A stretch of 64,000 nucleotides of DNA from Intrasporangium calvum DSM 43043 (GCF_000184685.1 NC_014830.1:1798001-1862000); one strand, 5' to 3'; shown: positions 16,653 to 26,871, counted from the first letter of the stretch. The notes: generated from the sequence alone by a model not told the origin. Numbers and translations are program-made.

Positions 16653-19600
16653 TGCCCAAGCGTGACGACATCAAGAGCGTCCTCGTCATCGGCTCCGGGC
16701 CGATCGTCATCGGCCAGGCCGTCGAGTTCGACTACTCCGGGACACAGGCCTGCCGCGTGCTGCGGGAGGAGGGCATCCGCGTGATCCTCGTCAACAGCAA
16801 CCCGGCGACGATCATGACGGACCCGGAGTTCGCCGACGCAACCTACATCGAGCCGATCACCCCGGAGTTCGTCGAGGCGATCATCGCCAAGGAGCGCCCC
16901 GACGCCGTCCTCGCCACGCTGGGGGGGCAGACCGCGCTCAACTGCGCTATCGCCCTGCACGAGAACGGCGTGCTGGAGCGGTACAACTGCCCCCTCATCG
17001 GGGCGAGCGTCGAGGCCATCCAGCTCGGCGAGGACCGTCAGAAGTTCAAGGGCGTCGTCGAGCGGTGTGGTGCCGAGTCGGCCCGCTCGGTCATCTGTCA
17101 CACCATGGAGGAGTGCCTCGCCGCGGCGGACGAGCTCAGCTACCCCGTCGTCGTCCGGCCCTCGTTCACCATGGGCGGGCTCGGGTCCGGCTTCGCCTAC
17201 GACGAGGACGACCTGCGCCGGATCGCCGGGGCGGGCCTGCAGTACTCCCCGGTGACGGAGGTGCTCCTCGAGGAGTCGATCCTCGGATGGAAGGAGTACG
17301 AGCTCGAGGTCATGCGCGACCACCGCGACAACGTCGTCGTCGTGTGCTCCATCGAGAACCTCGACCCCATGGGAGTCCACACCGGGGACTCCATCACCGT
17401 CGCACCGGCCTTGACGCTGACCGACCGCGAGTACCAGCGGCTCCGTGACATCGGGATCGCGGTCATCCGCGAGGTCGGCGTGGAGACGGGAGGCTGCAAC
17501 ATCCAGTTCGCCGTGAACCCGGCGGACGGTCGGGTCATCGTCATCGAGATGAACCCGCGCGTCTCTCGCTCGAGTGCCCTGGCGTCCAAGGCCACCGGCT
17601 TCCCGATCGCCAAGATCGCGGCGAAGATGGCGATCGGCTACACCCTGGATGAGGTGCCGAACGACATCACCCGAGAGACGCCCGCCTCGTTCGAGCCGAC
17701 GCTCGACTACGTCGTCGTCAAGGTCCCGCGGTTCGCTTTCGAGAAGTTCCCCGCAGCGGACCCCACGCTGACGACGACGATGAAGTCCGTCGGAGAGTCG
17801 ATGGCGATCGGGCGCAACTTCACCGAGGCGCTGCAGAAGGCGCTTCGCTCCCTGGAGAAGAAGGACGCCAGCTTCCACTGGGATGGCGACCTGACCCGCG
17901 CGGCAGCCGCCCGCCTGCTGGAGGCAGCCAAGGTGCCCACGGATGGACGGATCGTCCAGGTACAGCAGGCCCTGCGCGGTGGCTACACCGTCGAGGAGCT
18001 CCACGAGGCGACCGGCATCGACCCGTGGTTCCTCGACCAGATGCAGCTCCTCAACGAGGTCGCCGCCCTGCTGTCCGAGGCGCCGGCACTCACCCCCGAG
18101 CACCTGCGCCTCGCGAAGCGGCACGGGTTCAGCGACGCCCAGATCGGGGCGCTGCGGGGGATGCCCGAGGCCGTCGTGCGCGGTGTGCGCCACGCCCTCG
18201 GCGTGCGTCCGGTCTACAAGACCGTCGACACCTGCGCGGCCGAGTTCGCTGCCACGACGCCGTACCACTACTCCTCCTATGACGAGGAGACCGAGGTGGC
18301 ACCGCGTGAGAAACCGGCGGTGATCATCCTCGGGTCCGGGCCCAACCGCATCGGCCAGGGTGTGGAGTTCGACTACTCGTGCGTCCACGCCTCCTTCGCG
18401 CTCCGTGAGTCGGGCTACGACACGGTCATGGTCAACTGCAATCCCGAAACGGTGTCGACGGACTACGACACGAGCAGCCGCCTCTACTTCGAGCCCCTCA
18501 CGCTGGAGGACGTGCTCGAGGTCATCCACGCCGAGGGCCAGGCCGGACCCATCGCGGGCGTCATCGTCCAGCTCGGGGGACAGACGCCGCTCGGGCTGGC
18601 CCAGGCACTCGAGGACGAGGGCGTTCAGATCGTCGGGACGTCCCCCGCGGCGATCCACCTCGCGGAGGACCGCGGAGCCTTCGGCCAGGTGCTCAGCAGG
18701 GCCGGACTCATCGCCCCGAAGCACGGCACCGCCTTCAGCGCGGACGACGCGCTGACCGTGGCCCGCGAGATCGGCTATCCCGTGCTGGTCCGTCCCTCCT
18801 ACGTCCTCGGCGGCCGGGGCATGGTCATCGTGTATGACGACGACTCGCTCGTCACCTACGTCGAGAAGGCCACCGAGGCGTCACCGGACCACCCCATCCT
18901 CATCGACCGCTTCCTCGACGACGCCATCGAGATCGACGTCGACGCGCTCTTCGACGGCGAGGACCTCTATCTCGGCGGCATCATGGAGCATGTCGAGGAG
19001 GCCGGCATCCACTCCGGGGACAGTGCCTGCACCCTGCCGCCGGCCACCCTCGGGGACGCGGAGCTCGAGCGCGTCCGCGTGGCGACGCGCAAGCTGGCGG
19101 AGGGAATCGGGGTCCGCGGCCTCATGAACGTCCAGTTCGCCCTGGCGCAGGACATCCTCTACGTCATCGAGGCCAACCCACGGGCGTCCCGTACCGTGCC
19201 GTTCGTGTCCAAGGCGACCGGGGTCGCCCTGGCCCGCGCGGCCTCTCGGGTCATGCTGGGCACCTCGATCAGCCAGCTCCGCGCCGAGGGCGCTCTGCCA
19301 CCCTTCGGCGACGGGGGACGGCTGCCGGACCACGCGCCGATCTCCTGCAAGGAGGCGGTGCTCCCGTTCAAGCGGTTCCGCACCCCGGAGGGGCTCGCGG
19401 TCGACTCCATCCTCGGGCCGGAGATGCGGTCCACCGGTGAGGTCATGGGCATCGACCGGGACTTCGGCTCGGCCTTCTCCAAGGCGCAGCTGGCAGTGGG
19501 CGGCGGACTGCCGAAGTCCGGGTCGATCTTCGTGTCGGTCGCCAACCGGGACAAGAGAGCCATGCTCTTCCCCGTCAAGCGGCTCGTCGACCTCGGCTTC

Positions 19601-20038
19601 ACGATTCTCGCGACGGCCGGGACAGCTGCAGTCCTCAAGCGCAACGGCATCGCCGTGACCCTGGTCCGCAAGCTGACCGAGCGGACGGGGGAGCACGAGG
19701 GCGAGAAGTCGATCGTCGAGCTCATCGAGGACGGCACGGTCCAGATGGTCGTCAACACCCCGAGCGGCCAGGACGCCCGCGCCGACGGGTATGCCATCCG
19801 GGCCGCGACCACGAGCGCCGACCTGCCCATCATCACGACGATCGCGACGCTCGCCGCCGCCGTCCTGGCCATCGAGGCACACCTGACCGAGGAGATCCGG
19901 ATCAAGTCGCTCCAGGAGCACGCCCGCGACCTCGACCTCCTCGGGCGGGGGGGAGCACCGACCCCCATTGCGACCCATCCCACCAGCCCCGGGGCGCGAC
20001 CCGGGGCCGCGGAACGGTCGGCGGAGCTGTCGGTGTGA
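16652..20038 (+). CDS. carB: Carbamoyl-phosphate synthase large subunit
   Basis: ATP-dependent synthesis of carbamoyl phosphate for pyrimidines and arginine (1128 aa). Two homologous ATP-grasp halves are visible, starting [20 protein letters not shown] and [20 protein letters not shown] (about residue 557), with an oligomerisation region between and a C-terminal MGS-like allosteric domain ([20 protein letters not shown], about residue 970) for UMP/ornithine control. A short low-complexity end follows. ATG 16652 shares its A with the carA TGA. Confidence 0.97.
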   Translation: MPKRDDIKSVLVIGSGPIVIGQAVEFDYSGTQACRVLREEGIRVILVNSNPATIMTDPEFADATYIEPITPEFVEAIIAKERPDAVLATLGGQTALNCAIALHENGVLERYNCPLIGASVEAIQLGEDRQKFKGVVERCGAESARSVICHTMEECLAAADELSYPVVVRPSFTMGGLGSGFAYDEDDLRRIAGAGLQYSPVTEVLLEESILGWKEYELEVMRDHRDNVVVVCSIENLDPMGVHTGDSITVAPALTLTDREYQRLRDIGIAVIREVGVETGGCNIQFAVNPADGRVIVIEMNPRVSRSSALASKATGFPIAKIAAKMAIGYTLDEVPNDITRETPASFEPTLDYVVVKVPRFAFEKFPAADPTLTTTMKSVGESMAIGRNFTEALQKALRSLEKKDASFHWDGDLTRAAAARLLEAAKVPTDGRIVQVQQALRGGYTVEELHEATGIDPWFLDQMQLLNEVAALLSEAPALTPEHLRLAKRHGFSDAQIGALRGMPEAVVRGVRHALGVRPVYKTVDTCAAEFAATTPYHYSSYDEETEVAPREKPAVIILGSGPNRIGQGVEFDYSCVHASFALRESGYDTVMVNCNPETVSTDYDTSSRLYFEPLTLEDVLEVIHAEGQAGPIAGVIVQLGGQTPLGLAQALEDEGVQIVGTSPAAIHLAEDRGAFGQVLSRAGLIAPKHGTAFSADDALTVAREIGYPVLVRPSYVLGGRGMVIVYDDDSLVTYVEKATEASPDHPILIDRFLDDAIEIDVDALFDGEDLYLGGIMEHVEEAGIHSGDSACTLPPATLGDAELERVRVATRKLAEGIGVRGLMNVQFALAQDILYVIEANPRASRTVPFVSKATGVALARAASRVMLGTSISQLRAEGALPPFGDGGRLPDHAPISCKEAVLPFKRFRTPEGLAVDSILGPEMRSTGEVMGIDRDFGSAFSKAQLAVGGGLPKSGSIFVSVANRDKRAMLFPVKRLVDLGFTILATAGTAAVLKRNGIAVTLVRKLTERTGEHEGEKSIVELIEDGTVQMVVNTPSGQDARADGYAIRAATTSADLPIITTIATLAAAVLAIEAHLTEEIRIKSLQEHARDLDLLGRGGAPTPIATHPTSPGARPGAAERSAELSV

Positions 20039-20964
20039 CGGTGCCCGGCGACAGCGCGGCCACCCAGGTGATCAGGAGGTCCCGGGTCGCCCAGGAGTCG
20101 AGTGAGGTGATCGCGGCGAGGACGGTCGGCGCCTTCCGGCACCTCACCCTGGTCGCTCCGGGGGTGGCCGAGTCCGCGGGGCCGGGCCAGCTCGTCGCGG
20201 TCGCCGTCGGCGGCCCGGGGGCGGAGCTGCCGCTGCGGCGCCTGGTGCTGCTCCATCGGGCGACCCCGAGCGGCGCGTACGGCGGAACGGTCGAGCTCGT
20301 CATCGATCCCGCGGATCCGACGACGGCCTGGCTGGCCGCCCGGCGACCGCACGACCAGATCGACGTCGTCGGGCCGCTCGGACGGCGTTTCCCGTTGCCG
20401 TCGGAGGCGCTCCCGTGCGTCGTCGTCGGCGAGGGGGCCGGTGGTGGCGCGCTTCTCTGGCTGGCCGAGGTCCTCCGCACCCGAGGCTGCCGAGTGGACC
20501 TCGTCCTCGGCGGCGAGAGCGCGCGCCGGCTGCTCGGGTTCGTGGACGCGCGGCGACTCTGCGACGGTGTCACGGTCACGACGCTCGACGGGTCCGCCGG
20601 GGTGCACGGCGAGCCCGCCGACGTCCTGCCGACACTGCTCGAACGCAGTCGCGCAGCCGTCGTCTACGCTGCGGGCCCGCTGTCCCTGTTGCGCGCGACG
20701 GCGGCAGCCGCGGAGCGTGCGGGTGCCGTCAGCATGGTGGCCGTCAACGGGCCGGGCGGATCCGTCGCCGGCTGCGGGACCGGCCTGTGTGCCGGCTGTG
20801 TCGTTCCCGTGCGAGATGAGGGCGGCGGTGTCACGCATCTCGTGCGCAGCTGCACGGAGGGGCCAGTGCTGCGCGGCGACCGGGTGCGCTGGGACGCGCT
20901 GGTCGACGGGCGGTGGCGGATCCCCTCGGACGCCCGGTCTGCCGCTCCTCACCAGGGGGAGTGA
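20035..20964 (+). CDS. pyrK: PyrK-like Fe-S/FAD electron transfer subunit
   Basis: A 309-aa ferredoxin-reductase-fold protein in the position of the dihydroorotate dehydrogenase B electron transfer subunit. The [2Fe-2S] site is intact: C-x4-C-x2-C in [10 protein letters not shown] plus the later Cys in RSCTEGPV. The NAD-site glycine loop reads [14 protein letters not shown] and VVGPLGRRF is family-like. The FAD-binding segment reads [12 protein letters not shown], where family members usually have RPFSI or RxYS, so the flavin contact is altered. GTG 20035 overlaps carB (GTGA); one-base overlap with pyrD. Confidence 0.85.
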   Translation: MTVPGDSAATQVIRRSRVAQESSEVIAARTVGAFRHLTLVAPGVAESAGPGQLVAVAVGGPGAELPLRRLVLLHRATPSGAYGGTVELVIDPADPTTAWLAARRPHDQIDVVGPLGRRFPLPSEALPCVVVGEGAGGGALLWLAEVLRTRGCRVDLVLGGESARRLLGFVDARRLCDGVTVTTLDGSAGVHGEPADVLPTLLERSRAAVVYAAGPLSLLRATAAAAERAGAVSMVAVNGPGGSVAGCGTGLCAGCVVPVRDEGGGVTHLVRSCTEGPVLRGDRVRWDALVDGRWRIPSDARSAAPHQGE

Positions 20965-21971
20965 TGCTCGACCTCTCCGTCTCGCTTGCCGGGCACCGCT
21001 TGAGCAACCCGGTCATGACGGCCTCCGGGTGCGCCGGCCACGGCCGTGAGCTCAGCCGCTTCCTCGACGTCGCTGCTCTCGGTGCGATGGTCACCGCGTC
21101 CGTCACGGCAGAGCCCCGGGCCGGCAGCGACGCGCCGCGGATGCTCGAGACTCCGGCCGGTCTCGTGGCGGACACCGGTCTCTCGAACCCCGGTGTCGCC
21201 GCACTCCTCAGGGACCTCCCGTGGCTCCACTCCGTCGGAGCCACCGTGATCGTCTCGATCGCCGGTAGCACGAGCGCTGAGTACGCGCGCGTCGCGGACC
21301 AGCTCCGGACCAGCGACGACTTCGCTCGGGTCATGGGTCTCGAGGTCAACCTCTCCGTGCCCAATGCCAGCGCGGCCGGACGGAGCTTCGACGACGACCC
21401 GCTCTCGGCCGCGACGGTGGTGGGGCGCGTGCGCGAACGGCTCCCGCGCCGCACCCCGCTCTTCGCCAAGCTCGCCGTCGACGCCCGCGACCTCGTCGAG
21501 GTCGCCGCGGCGTGTCTCGAGGCAGGCGCCGACGGGCTCACCCTCGGGAACGGTCCGCGGGGGATGACGATCCCCGTCGACTCACCCACGCACCGGCCGG
21601 TGTCCGTGGTGGGACGGGCCTCGGGTGCTGCGGTCCGCCCGATGGCGGTTCTCGCCGTGCAGCGGGTCCACCAGGCGATGCTCGCGGGTCGGATGTCCCC
21701 TGCGCCGATCATCGGCGTAGGTGGGGTCACGTCGGGTCGGGACGCCTTCGAGCTCCTCCGCGCGGGGGCCACTGCCGTGCAGGTGGGCAGTGCCACCTTC
21801 GCCGACCCCCGAGCCCCGGCGCGGGTCCGGGACGACCTCGCGCGCCTGCTGGACTCGTGGGGCTGTGCCAGCCTGGGCGATGCGTTGCCCACCGTGGTGC
21901 AGTCCGCTGCAGTCCCAGCCGGGAGATCCGACCCTGCCGCCGGCCGGGCTCCGATGACCAATGACCACTGA
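20964..21971 (+). CDS. pyrD: Dihydroorotate dehydrogenase (class 1B)-like protein with altered active site
   Basis: TIM-barrel flavoprotein homologous to PyrDB (335 aa). Family motifs are clear: NPVMTASG, GLSNPGV, FAKLAVD with the barrel Lys169, IIGVGGVTSGRDAFELLRAGA. Key residues differ: the usual tKSVT has Ala45 instead of Lys, the usual NaIGLqNPG has Ala69 instead of Asn, and the catalytic N[IL]S[CS]PN motif reads NLSVPN with Val132 in place of Cys/Ser (codon GTG 21357-21359). Asn129 and Asn196 are kept. It may be a non-standard clade, an enzyme with another chemistry, or inactive; operon position ties it to pyrK. ATG 20964. Confidence 0.8.
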   Translation: MLDLSVSLAGHRLSNPVMTASGCAGHGRELSRFLDVAALGAMVTASVTAEPRAGSDAPRMLETPAGLVADTGLSNPGVAALLRDLPWLHSVGATVIVSIAGSTSAEYARVADQLRTSDDFARVMGLEVNLSVPNASAAGRSFDDDPLSAATVVGRVRERLPRRTPLFAKLAVDARDLVEVAAACLEAGADGLTLGNGPRGMTIPVDSPTHRPVSVVGRASGAAVRPMAVLAVQRVHQAMLAGRMSPAPIIGVGGVTSGRDAFELLRAGATAVQVGSATFADPRAPARVRDDLARLLDSWGCASLGDALPTVVQSAAVPAGRSDPAAGRAPMTNDH

Positions 21972-22002
21972 TCCAGGTGCTTCGTCACCAAGAGAGGAAC
22001 CC

Positions 22003-22854
22003 ATGACCGAACCGTTCGGGACCAGACTTGCCGCTGCCATGCGCCGCCACGGACCGCTCTGCGCTGGCATCGACCCGCACCGGTCCCTCATCGAGTCGTG
22101 GGGCCTGACCTATGACGTCGGCGGCCTCGAGCGGTTCGCGCTCACGTGCGTCGAGGCCTTCGCCGGTCGCGTCGCCGCGGTGAAGCCCCAGTCCGCCTTC
22201 TTCGAGGTCTTCGGCAGTCGCGGGGTGGCGGTCCTGGAGCGAGTCCTGGCGGAGCTGCGGGAGTCGGGCACCGTGACGATCCTCGATGCCAAGCGCGGCG
22301 ACATCGGCTCCACCATGGACGCCTACGCGCAGGCGTATCTCGCTCCGACGGCGCCGTCGCCGGCGGACGCGTTGACCATCAGCCCCTTCCTCGGCTACGA
22401 GGCGCTGCGTCCCGCCATCGATCTCGCTGGTCAGAGCGGCAGGGGGGTGTTCGTGCTCGCGCTGACCTCGAACCTCGAGGGGCCGAGCGTCCAGCACGCC
22501 CGCCGGGGTGATGAGTCGGTGGCCGGCAGCATCGTCCGGGGTGCCGCTGCCGACAACGCGGCGGCCCGGGCCCGAGGCCACCTCGGTCACGTCGGCCTCG
22601 TGGTGGGAGCCACCGTGGGTCCCGCGGTGGCTGAGCTCGGCCTCGACCTGGGCGCCACCGCGGCGCCCGTCCTGGCCCCGGGGTTCGGCGCGCAGGGCGG
22701 CGACGTCGCCGCGCTCGAGCGGACGTTCGGATCAGCCCGCGGCCAGGTCCTCGCGTCGTCGAGCCGGGAGATCCTGGCCGCGGGACCCGAGCCGCACCGA
22801 CTCATCGATGCCGTCGCCCGGTCCGCCGACGTGCTCACCCAATGGGCACGCTGA
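22003..22854 (+). CDS. pyrF: Orotidine 5'-phosphate decarboxylase (type 2)
   Basis: Decarboxylates OMP to UMP, last step of the pathway (283 aa from the chosen start). The type 2 catalytic motif LDAKRGDIGSTMDAY lies at about residues 88-102; CAGIDPHRSL near the N-terminus binds the phosphoribosyl part. ATG 22003 has AGAGAGGA 5-10 nt upstream. An in-frame ATG at 21961 would overlap pyrD and add 14 residues without a ribosome binding site. Final gene of the operon; the next promoter lies 40 bp downstream. Confidence 0.95.
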   Translation: MTEPFGTRLAAAMRRHGPLCAGIDPHRSLIESWGLTYDVGGLERFALTCVEAFAGRVAAVKPQSAFFEVFGSRGVAVLERVLAELRESGTVTILDAKRGDIGSTMDAYAQAYLAPTAPSPADALTISPFLGYEALRPAIDLAGQSGRGVFVLALTSNLEGPSVQHARRGDESVAGSIVRGAAADNAAARARGHLGHVGLVVGATVGPAVAELGLDLGATAAPVLAPGFGAQGGDVAALERTFGSARGQVLASSSREILAAGPEPHRLIDAVARSADVLTQWAR

Positions 22855-22892
22855 GTCCCGACTCTCGAGGATCGTGAGACGCGGTCCCCGCG

Positions 22893-22922
22893 TTGCACCG
22901 GCGGCCCCCCGATCGCTAGGTT
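22893..22922 (+). promoter_or_regulatory. Promoter of mihF
   Basis: TTGCAC (22893-22898), 18-bp spacer, TAGGTT (22917-22922). This is one of the best two-box promoters in the window. Predicted start near 22929 with a leader of about 85 nt before GTG 23015. Confidence 0.65.
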
Positions 22923-23014
22923 CGGCGCTGAACCCTGTCAGTCCGTTCGGCCCTTTCAGCCGGCCAGGCCAACCGGCACGTCGCGTGACGTGTCCAGCGA
23001 GGAGACTTCATACC

Positions 23015-23332
23015 GTGGCCCTTCCACCGCTCACCCCCGAAGAGCGCGCCGCAGCCCTCCAGAAGGCTGCCGCAGCGCGCCGGGAGCGAGCCGTCGTCAA
23101 GAACCGCCTCAAGTACGGCAGCGCTTCGCTCGCCGAGGTCATCGAGGACGGCAAGGTCGATCCCGTCGTGGGGAAGATGAAGGTGACCGAGCTGCTCGAG
23201 TCACTCCCGGGAGTCGGGCGTGTCCGGGCCAAGGCGATCATGGCGGAGGTCGGCATCGCCGAGTCCCGTCGGGTTCGCGGGCTGGGCGCGAACCAGGTCG
23301 CCGCGCTGCTGCGTCGGTTCGAGCGGCCGTGA
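23015..23332 (+). CDS. mihF: Integration host factor, actinobacterial type (mIHF)
   Basis: Small nucleoid-associated DNA-binding protein of 105 aa, essential in mycobacteria. It begins VALPPLTPEERAAALQKA and carries KNRLKYGSASLAEVIEDG and the helix-two-turn-helix segment LPGVGRVRAKAIMAEVGI, then RRVRGLGANQ, as in the mycobacterial protein of the same length. It is not related in sequence to E. coli IHF. GTG 23015 follows GAGGAG (22999-23004). Overlaps gmk by GTGA, a conserved mihF-gmk-rpoZ order. Confidence 0.95.
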   Translation: MALPPLTPEERAAALQKAAAARRERAVVKNRLKYGSASLAEVIEDGKVDPVVGKMKVTELLESLPGVGRVRAKAIMAEVGIAESRRVRGLGANQVAALLRRFERP

Positions 23333-23925
23333 CGGCTGGCTCCGGGACGGCGCCGCGCGAGCCCGGACGGCTGACCGTCCTCGCCGGACCGACTGCGGTG
23401 GGCAAGGGCACCATCGCCGCCTACGTCCGCACCCACTTCCCGGGCGTGTGGTTCTCCGTGTCGATGACGACGCGCAAGCCGCGTCCCGGCGAGGTCGACG
23501 GGGTGCACTACCACTTCGTCGACGACCAGGAGTTCGACCGCCTCGTGGTGGCCGGGGAGTTCCTCGAGCACGCAGTCGTCCACGGGGTGGCCAAGTACGG
23601 CACGCCGCGGGGCCCCGTCGAGCGGGCGATCCGGGAGGGTCGGGACGCCCTCCTCGAGATCGACCTGCAGGGGGCCCGGCAGGTCAGGGTGACGTGGCCG
23701 GACGCGCTCTTCGTCTTCCTGGCCCCGCCCAGCTGGGACGAGCTCGTCCGGCGGCTGGTGGGCCGGGGCACCGAGGACGAGGGGGAGCGGCGCCGTCGGC
23801 TGGACACCGCGCAGGCCGAGCTGGCGGCCCAGTTCGAGTTCGACCGGGTCGTCGTCAACGACGATGTTCGGCGCGCCAGCGAAGAACTCGTATCATTGAT
23901 GAGATCGGGACGCCCCGGCCGGTGA
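23329..23925 (+). CDS. gmk: Guanylate kinase
   Basis: Phosphorylates GMP to GDP (198 aa). P-loop GPTAVGKGT is at residues 20-28; the GMP-binding [19 protein letters not shown] follows, then EFLEHA, YGTP and the lid Arg pair in [10 protein letters not shown] and ERRRRLDTA. The usual GPSGVGK is GPTAVGK here. GTG 23329 overlaps mihF. The 3' end of the gene carries an AT-rich patch that looks like the rpoZ promoter. Confidence 0.96.
   Translation: MTAGSGTAPREPGRLTVLAGPTAVGKGTIAAYVRTHFPGVWFSVSMTTRKPRPGEVDGVHYHFVDDQEFDRLVVAGEFLEHAVVHGVAKYGTPRGPVERAIREGRDALLEIDLQGARQVRVTWPDALFVFLAPPSWDELVRRLVGRGTEDEGERRRRLDTAQAELAAQFEFDRVVVNDDVRRASEELVSLMRSGRPGR
23891..23896 (+). promoter_or_regulatory. Candidate -10 box for rpoZ inside the gmk 3' end
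   Basis: TATCAT in a locally AT-rich stretch (23889-23906). It would give a leader of roughly 110 nt before GTG 24017. No clear -35. Confidence 0.35.
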
Positions 23926-24016
23926 TCCCGTCGGTGTCGCACACCGCTTCGACGTGGCGGCCCGCGTCCCTGAACGACCACGACTGCCCGAACGACCCCA
24001 ACGAAACGAGATCACT

Positions 24017-24280
24017 GTGTCCGGTACCCAGGCTGCTCCCATCGGCATCACGAACCCGCCGATCGACGACCTCCTGAGGGCCGCGGACTCCAAGTACGCC
24101 CTCGTCATCTACGCAGCCAAGCGGGCGCGCCAGATCAACGCGTACTACTCGCAGCTGCAGGAGGGTCTGCTCGACTACGTCGGTCCCCTCGTCGAGACCG
24201 AGGTCCACGAGAAGCCGCTGTCCATCTCCCTGCGCGAGATCAACGAGGGACTCCTCACCTCCGAGCCGACCGAGTCCTGA
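24017..24280 (+). CDS. rpoZ: RNA polymerase omega subunit
   Basis: Small subunit that helps beta' fold and join core RNA polymerase (87 aa). It contains [10 protein letters not shown], then [20 protein letters not shown] (the conserved helix) and the C-terminal [10 protein letters not shown]. The longer upstream frame is Arg/Pro-rich and unlike the family, so GTG 24017 (VSGTQAAP) is chosen; its ribosome binding site is weak. coaBC follows after 13 bp. Confidence 0.95.
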   Translation: MSGTQAAPIGITNPPIDDLLRAADSKYALVIYAAKRARQINAYYSQLQEGLLDYVGPLVETEVHEKPLSISLREINEGLLTSEPTES

Positions 24281-24293
24281 GGCGCCCCGCCCG

Positions 24294-25586
24294 ATGCGCG
24301 TCGTCCTCGGCGTGAGCGGCGGCATCGCCGCCTACAAGGCCTGCTCGCTCCTTCGGCTCTTCACGGAGAGCGGACATGACGTCACGGTGGTCCCCACCGC
24401 GGCAGCCCTCAGCTTCGTGGGCGCCCCGACCTGGGCGGCGCTCTCCGGCAAACCGGTCAGCACCGACGTCTGGACCGACGTCCACGAGGTGCCGCACGTG
24501 CGCATCGGCCAGCAGGCGGACGTCGTCGTCGTCGCTCCCGCGACCGCGGACCTCCTCGCCAAGGCCGCCCACGGGCTGGCCGACGACCTGCTCACCAACA
24601 CCCTCCTCACGGCCCGGTGCCCGGTCGTGCTGGCCCCCGCGATGCACACCGAGATGTGGCACCACCCGGCCACCCGGGCGAACGTCGCGACCCTCCGCGA
24701 GCGTGGGGTCCACGTCATCGACCCCGCCGAGGGCCGCCTCACCGGCAAGGACACCGGCGCCGGACGCCTGCCCGACCCAGACGTGCTGTATGCCGCTGTG
24801 CTCGCCATCGTCGACGCGTTCCCTGACGCTCCTCCCGCCCTCGACGGCGCCTCGGCGCGGGAGGGCGCGGCCGGTGACGTGACCCCGGGAGCGAGCTCAG
24901 CGGCATCCGGCCTCTGGTCAGGTCGGAAGGTCGTCGTCTCCGCCGGCGGCACCCGCGAGCCGCTCGACCCGGTCCGCTACCTGGGCAACCGGTCGTCGGG
25001 CAAACAGGGCGTCGCCATCGCGCGCGCGGCGGCCGCCCGGGGTGCCGAGGTCACGCTCGTCGCGGCCAACGTCACGCTGCCGGCCCCCGACGGGGTCAGG
25101 GTCGTCGCGGTCGGCACGACGCTCGAGCTCCAGGAGGCCATGACCGCGGCCGCCGCCGATGCCGACCTCGTCGTGATGGCGGCCGCTCCGGCAGACTTCC
25201 GGCCGGCCACGATGCAGGCCAGCAAGATCAAGAAGGGCGACGACGGTGAGGGCCTGCGCCTCGAGCTCGTCGAGAATCCCGACATCGTCAGGGGGCTCGT
25301 CGCGGACCGGGCCCGCCGCGGCACATCGAGGCCGCTCATCGTCAGCTTCGCCGCCGAGACCGGGGACTCGAGCGGTTCGGTGCTCGACCATGCGCGCGCC
25401 AAGTTCGCCCGCAAGGGCAGCGACCTGCAGGTCACCAACGAGGTCGGCTTCGACAAGGCGTTCGGTCTGGACGACAACACCGTCCACCTCCTCCTGCGGG
25501 GGAGCGACGAGGTCCACACCGTCGGTCCCGCCTCGAAGGACGACGTCGCCGACGCGGTGCTGGACGCCGTAGAACCCCTGTTCTGA
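24294..25586 (+). CDS. coaBC: Bifunctional phosphopantothenoylcysteine decarboxylase / synthetase
   Basis: Two steps of coenzyme A synthesis (430 aa). The N-terminal CoaC flavin domain begins VVLGVSGGIAAYKA; the CoaB domain begins VVVSAGGTREPLDPVRYLGNRSSGKQG (about residue 220) with AAPADFRP and the SKIKK Lys loop. In CoaC the active-site strand reads PAMHTEMW where E. coli has PxMNxxMW, and the flexible flap reads TGKDTGAGR, lacking the E. coli ACGD Cys. Mycobacterial homologues look similar here, so this is probably lineage-typical. Confidence 0.95.
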   Translation: MRVVLGVSGGIAAYKACSLLRLFTESGHDVTVVPTAAALSFVGAPTWAALSGKPVSTDVWTDVHEVPHVRIGQQADVVVVAPATADLLAKAAHGLADDLLTNTLLTARCPVVLAPAMHTEMWHHPATRANVATLRERGVHVIDPAEGRLTGKDTGAGRLPDPDVLYAAVLAIVDAFPDAPPALDGASAREGAAGDVTPGASSAASGLWSGRKVVVSAGGTREPLDPVRYLGNRSSGKQGVAIARAAAARGAEVTLVAANVTLPAPDGVRVVAVGTTLELQEAMTAAAADADLVVMAAAPADFRPATMQASKIKKGDDGEGLRLELVENPDIVRGLVADRARRGTSRPLIVSFAAETGDSSGSVLDHARAKFARKGSDLQVTNEVGFDKAFGLDDNTVHLLLRGSDEVHTVGPASKDDVADAVLDAVEPLF

Positions 25587-25594
25587 CCGGGGAC

Positions 25595-25600
25595 TACACT
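25595..25600 (+). promoter_or_regulatory. -10 box of metK
   Basis: TACACT directly after the coaBC stop, giving a leader of about 28 nt that includes AGGAG (25625-25629) for GTG 25635. I do not see a SAM riboswitch in this short leader. Confidence 0.5.
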
Positions 25601-25634
25601 CGCCGTCACCGCCACCCATCAGCCAGGAGCCTTC

Positions 25635-26855
25635 GTGTCCGCACGCCTCTTCACGTCCGAGTCCGTCACTGAAGGACACCCGGACAAGATCTGCGACCAG
25701 ATCAGCGACTCCATCCTCGACGCGCTGCTCGCGGAGGACGCCCAGGCGCGGGTCGCGGTCGAGACGCTGGTCACCACGGGGCTCGTCCACGTCGCAGGGG
25801 AGGTCTCCACCACCGGCTACGTCGAGATTCCGCGGATCGTGCGCGAGACCATCCTGCGGGTCGGCTATGACGGCTCGCAGAAGGGCTTCGACGGCCGCAC
25901 CTGCGGGGTGTCGGTCTCGATCGGCGCACAGTCGCCGGACATCGCCCAGGGCGTGGACACCGCACACGAGACCCGGCACGGCGGCGTCGACCCGATGGAC
26001 AAGCAGGGCGCGGGCGACCAGGGTCTGATGTTCGGCTACGCGTGCAATGACACGCCCGAGCTGATGCCGCTGCCGATCTTCCTGGCCCACCGCCTCGCGG
26101 AGCGGCTCACTCAGGTTCGCAAGAGCAACGAGCTCGCCTACCTGCGGCCGGACGGGAAGACCCAGGTGACGATCGCCTATGACGGCGACCGCGCGGTTCG
26201 CCTCGACACCGTGGTGCTCTCGACCCAGCACGCACCTGACGTGTCCCTCGAGGGCCTGCTCGAGCCGGACATCAAGGAGCACGTCATCGCACCTGTCCTC
26301 GAGGAGCTCCACGCCGGGGGGAGCAACCTCGACGTCTCGTCCTACCGGGCCCTGATCAACCCGACCGGCCGCTTCGAGATCGGCGGGCCGATGGGCGACG
26401 CCGGGCTCACGGGTCGCAAGATCATCGTCGACACCTACGGCGGGATGGCGCGCCACGGTGGTGGCGCCTTCTCCGGCAAGGACCCGAGCAAGGTCGACCG
26501 TTCCGGCGCGTACGCGATGCGTTGGGTCGCCAAGAACATCGTGGCCGCCGGTCTTGCGTCACGGTGCGAGGTCCAGGTGGCCTACGCGATCGGCAAGGCG
26601 CAGCCGGTCGGCCTCTACATCGAGACGTTCGGCACCGAGACCGTCCCCGTCGACCGGATCCAGGATGCGATCGGCCAGGTCTTCGACCTGCGCCCCGCCG
26701 CGATCGTCGACGCGCTGGACCTGCTTCGCCCGATCTACGCTCCGACGGCCGCCTACGGCCACTTCGGTCGGACGAAGGCCGACGGCGTGGACCATGCCTT
26801 CACGTGGGAGCGCACCGACCGGGTCGAGGCCCTGCGGGCCGCTGTCTCCGGCTGA
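25635..26855 (+). CDS. metK: S-adenosylmethionine synthetase
   Basis: Makes SAM from methionine and ATP (406 aa, normal length). Conserved elements: [19 protein letters not shown] at the N-terminus, [12 protein letters not shown] near 132, DGKTQVTI, and the P-loop-like [16 protein letters not shown] near 275. GTG 25635 sits 5 nt after AGGAG. A leaderless promoter for priA begins 3 bp after the stop. Confidence 0.97.
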   Translation: MSARLFTSESVTEGHPDKICDQISDSILDALLAEDAQARVAVETLVTTGLVHVAGEVSTTGYVEIPRIVRETILRVGYDGSQKGFDGRTCGVSVSIGAQSPDIAQGVDTAHETRHGGVDPMDKQGAGDQGLMFGYACNDTPELMPLPIFLAHRLAERLTQVRKSNELAYLRPDGKTQVTIAYDGDRAVRLDTVVLSTQHAPDVSLEGLLEPDIKEHVIAPVLEELHAGGSNLDVSSYRALINPTGRFEIGGPMGDAGLTGRKIIVDTYGGMARHGGGAFSGKDPSKVDRSGAYAMRWVAKNIVAAGLASRCEVQVAYAIGKAQPVGLYIETFGTETVPVDRIQDAIGQVFDLRPAAIVDALDLLRPIYAPTAAYGHFGRTKADGVDHAFTWERTDRVEALRAAVSG

Positions 26856-26858
26856 CGC

Positions 26859-26864
26859 TAGGTT
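26859..26864 (+). promoter_or_regulatory. -10 box of priA, apparently leaderless
   Basis: TAGGTT starts 3 bp after the metK stop and ends 7 nt before GTG 26872. Confidence 0.55.
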
Positions 26865-26871
26865 CGCCCTC

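Noticed and set aside
16412-18724. 770-codon open frame on minus opposite carA/carB
   Set aside because: Antisense shadow of high-GC codon bias; no family similarity, Asp/Arg/Gly/Leu-rich composition, and the plus frame is clearly carA/carB.
21961-22002. ATG 21961 as pyrF start
   Set aside because: Adds 14 non-family residues and has no ribosome binding site; ATG 22003 has AGAGAGGA.
25601-25634. SAM riboswitch before metK
   Set aside because: The leader is only about 30 nt and shows no conserved SAM aptamer.
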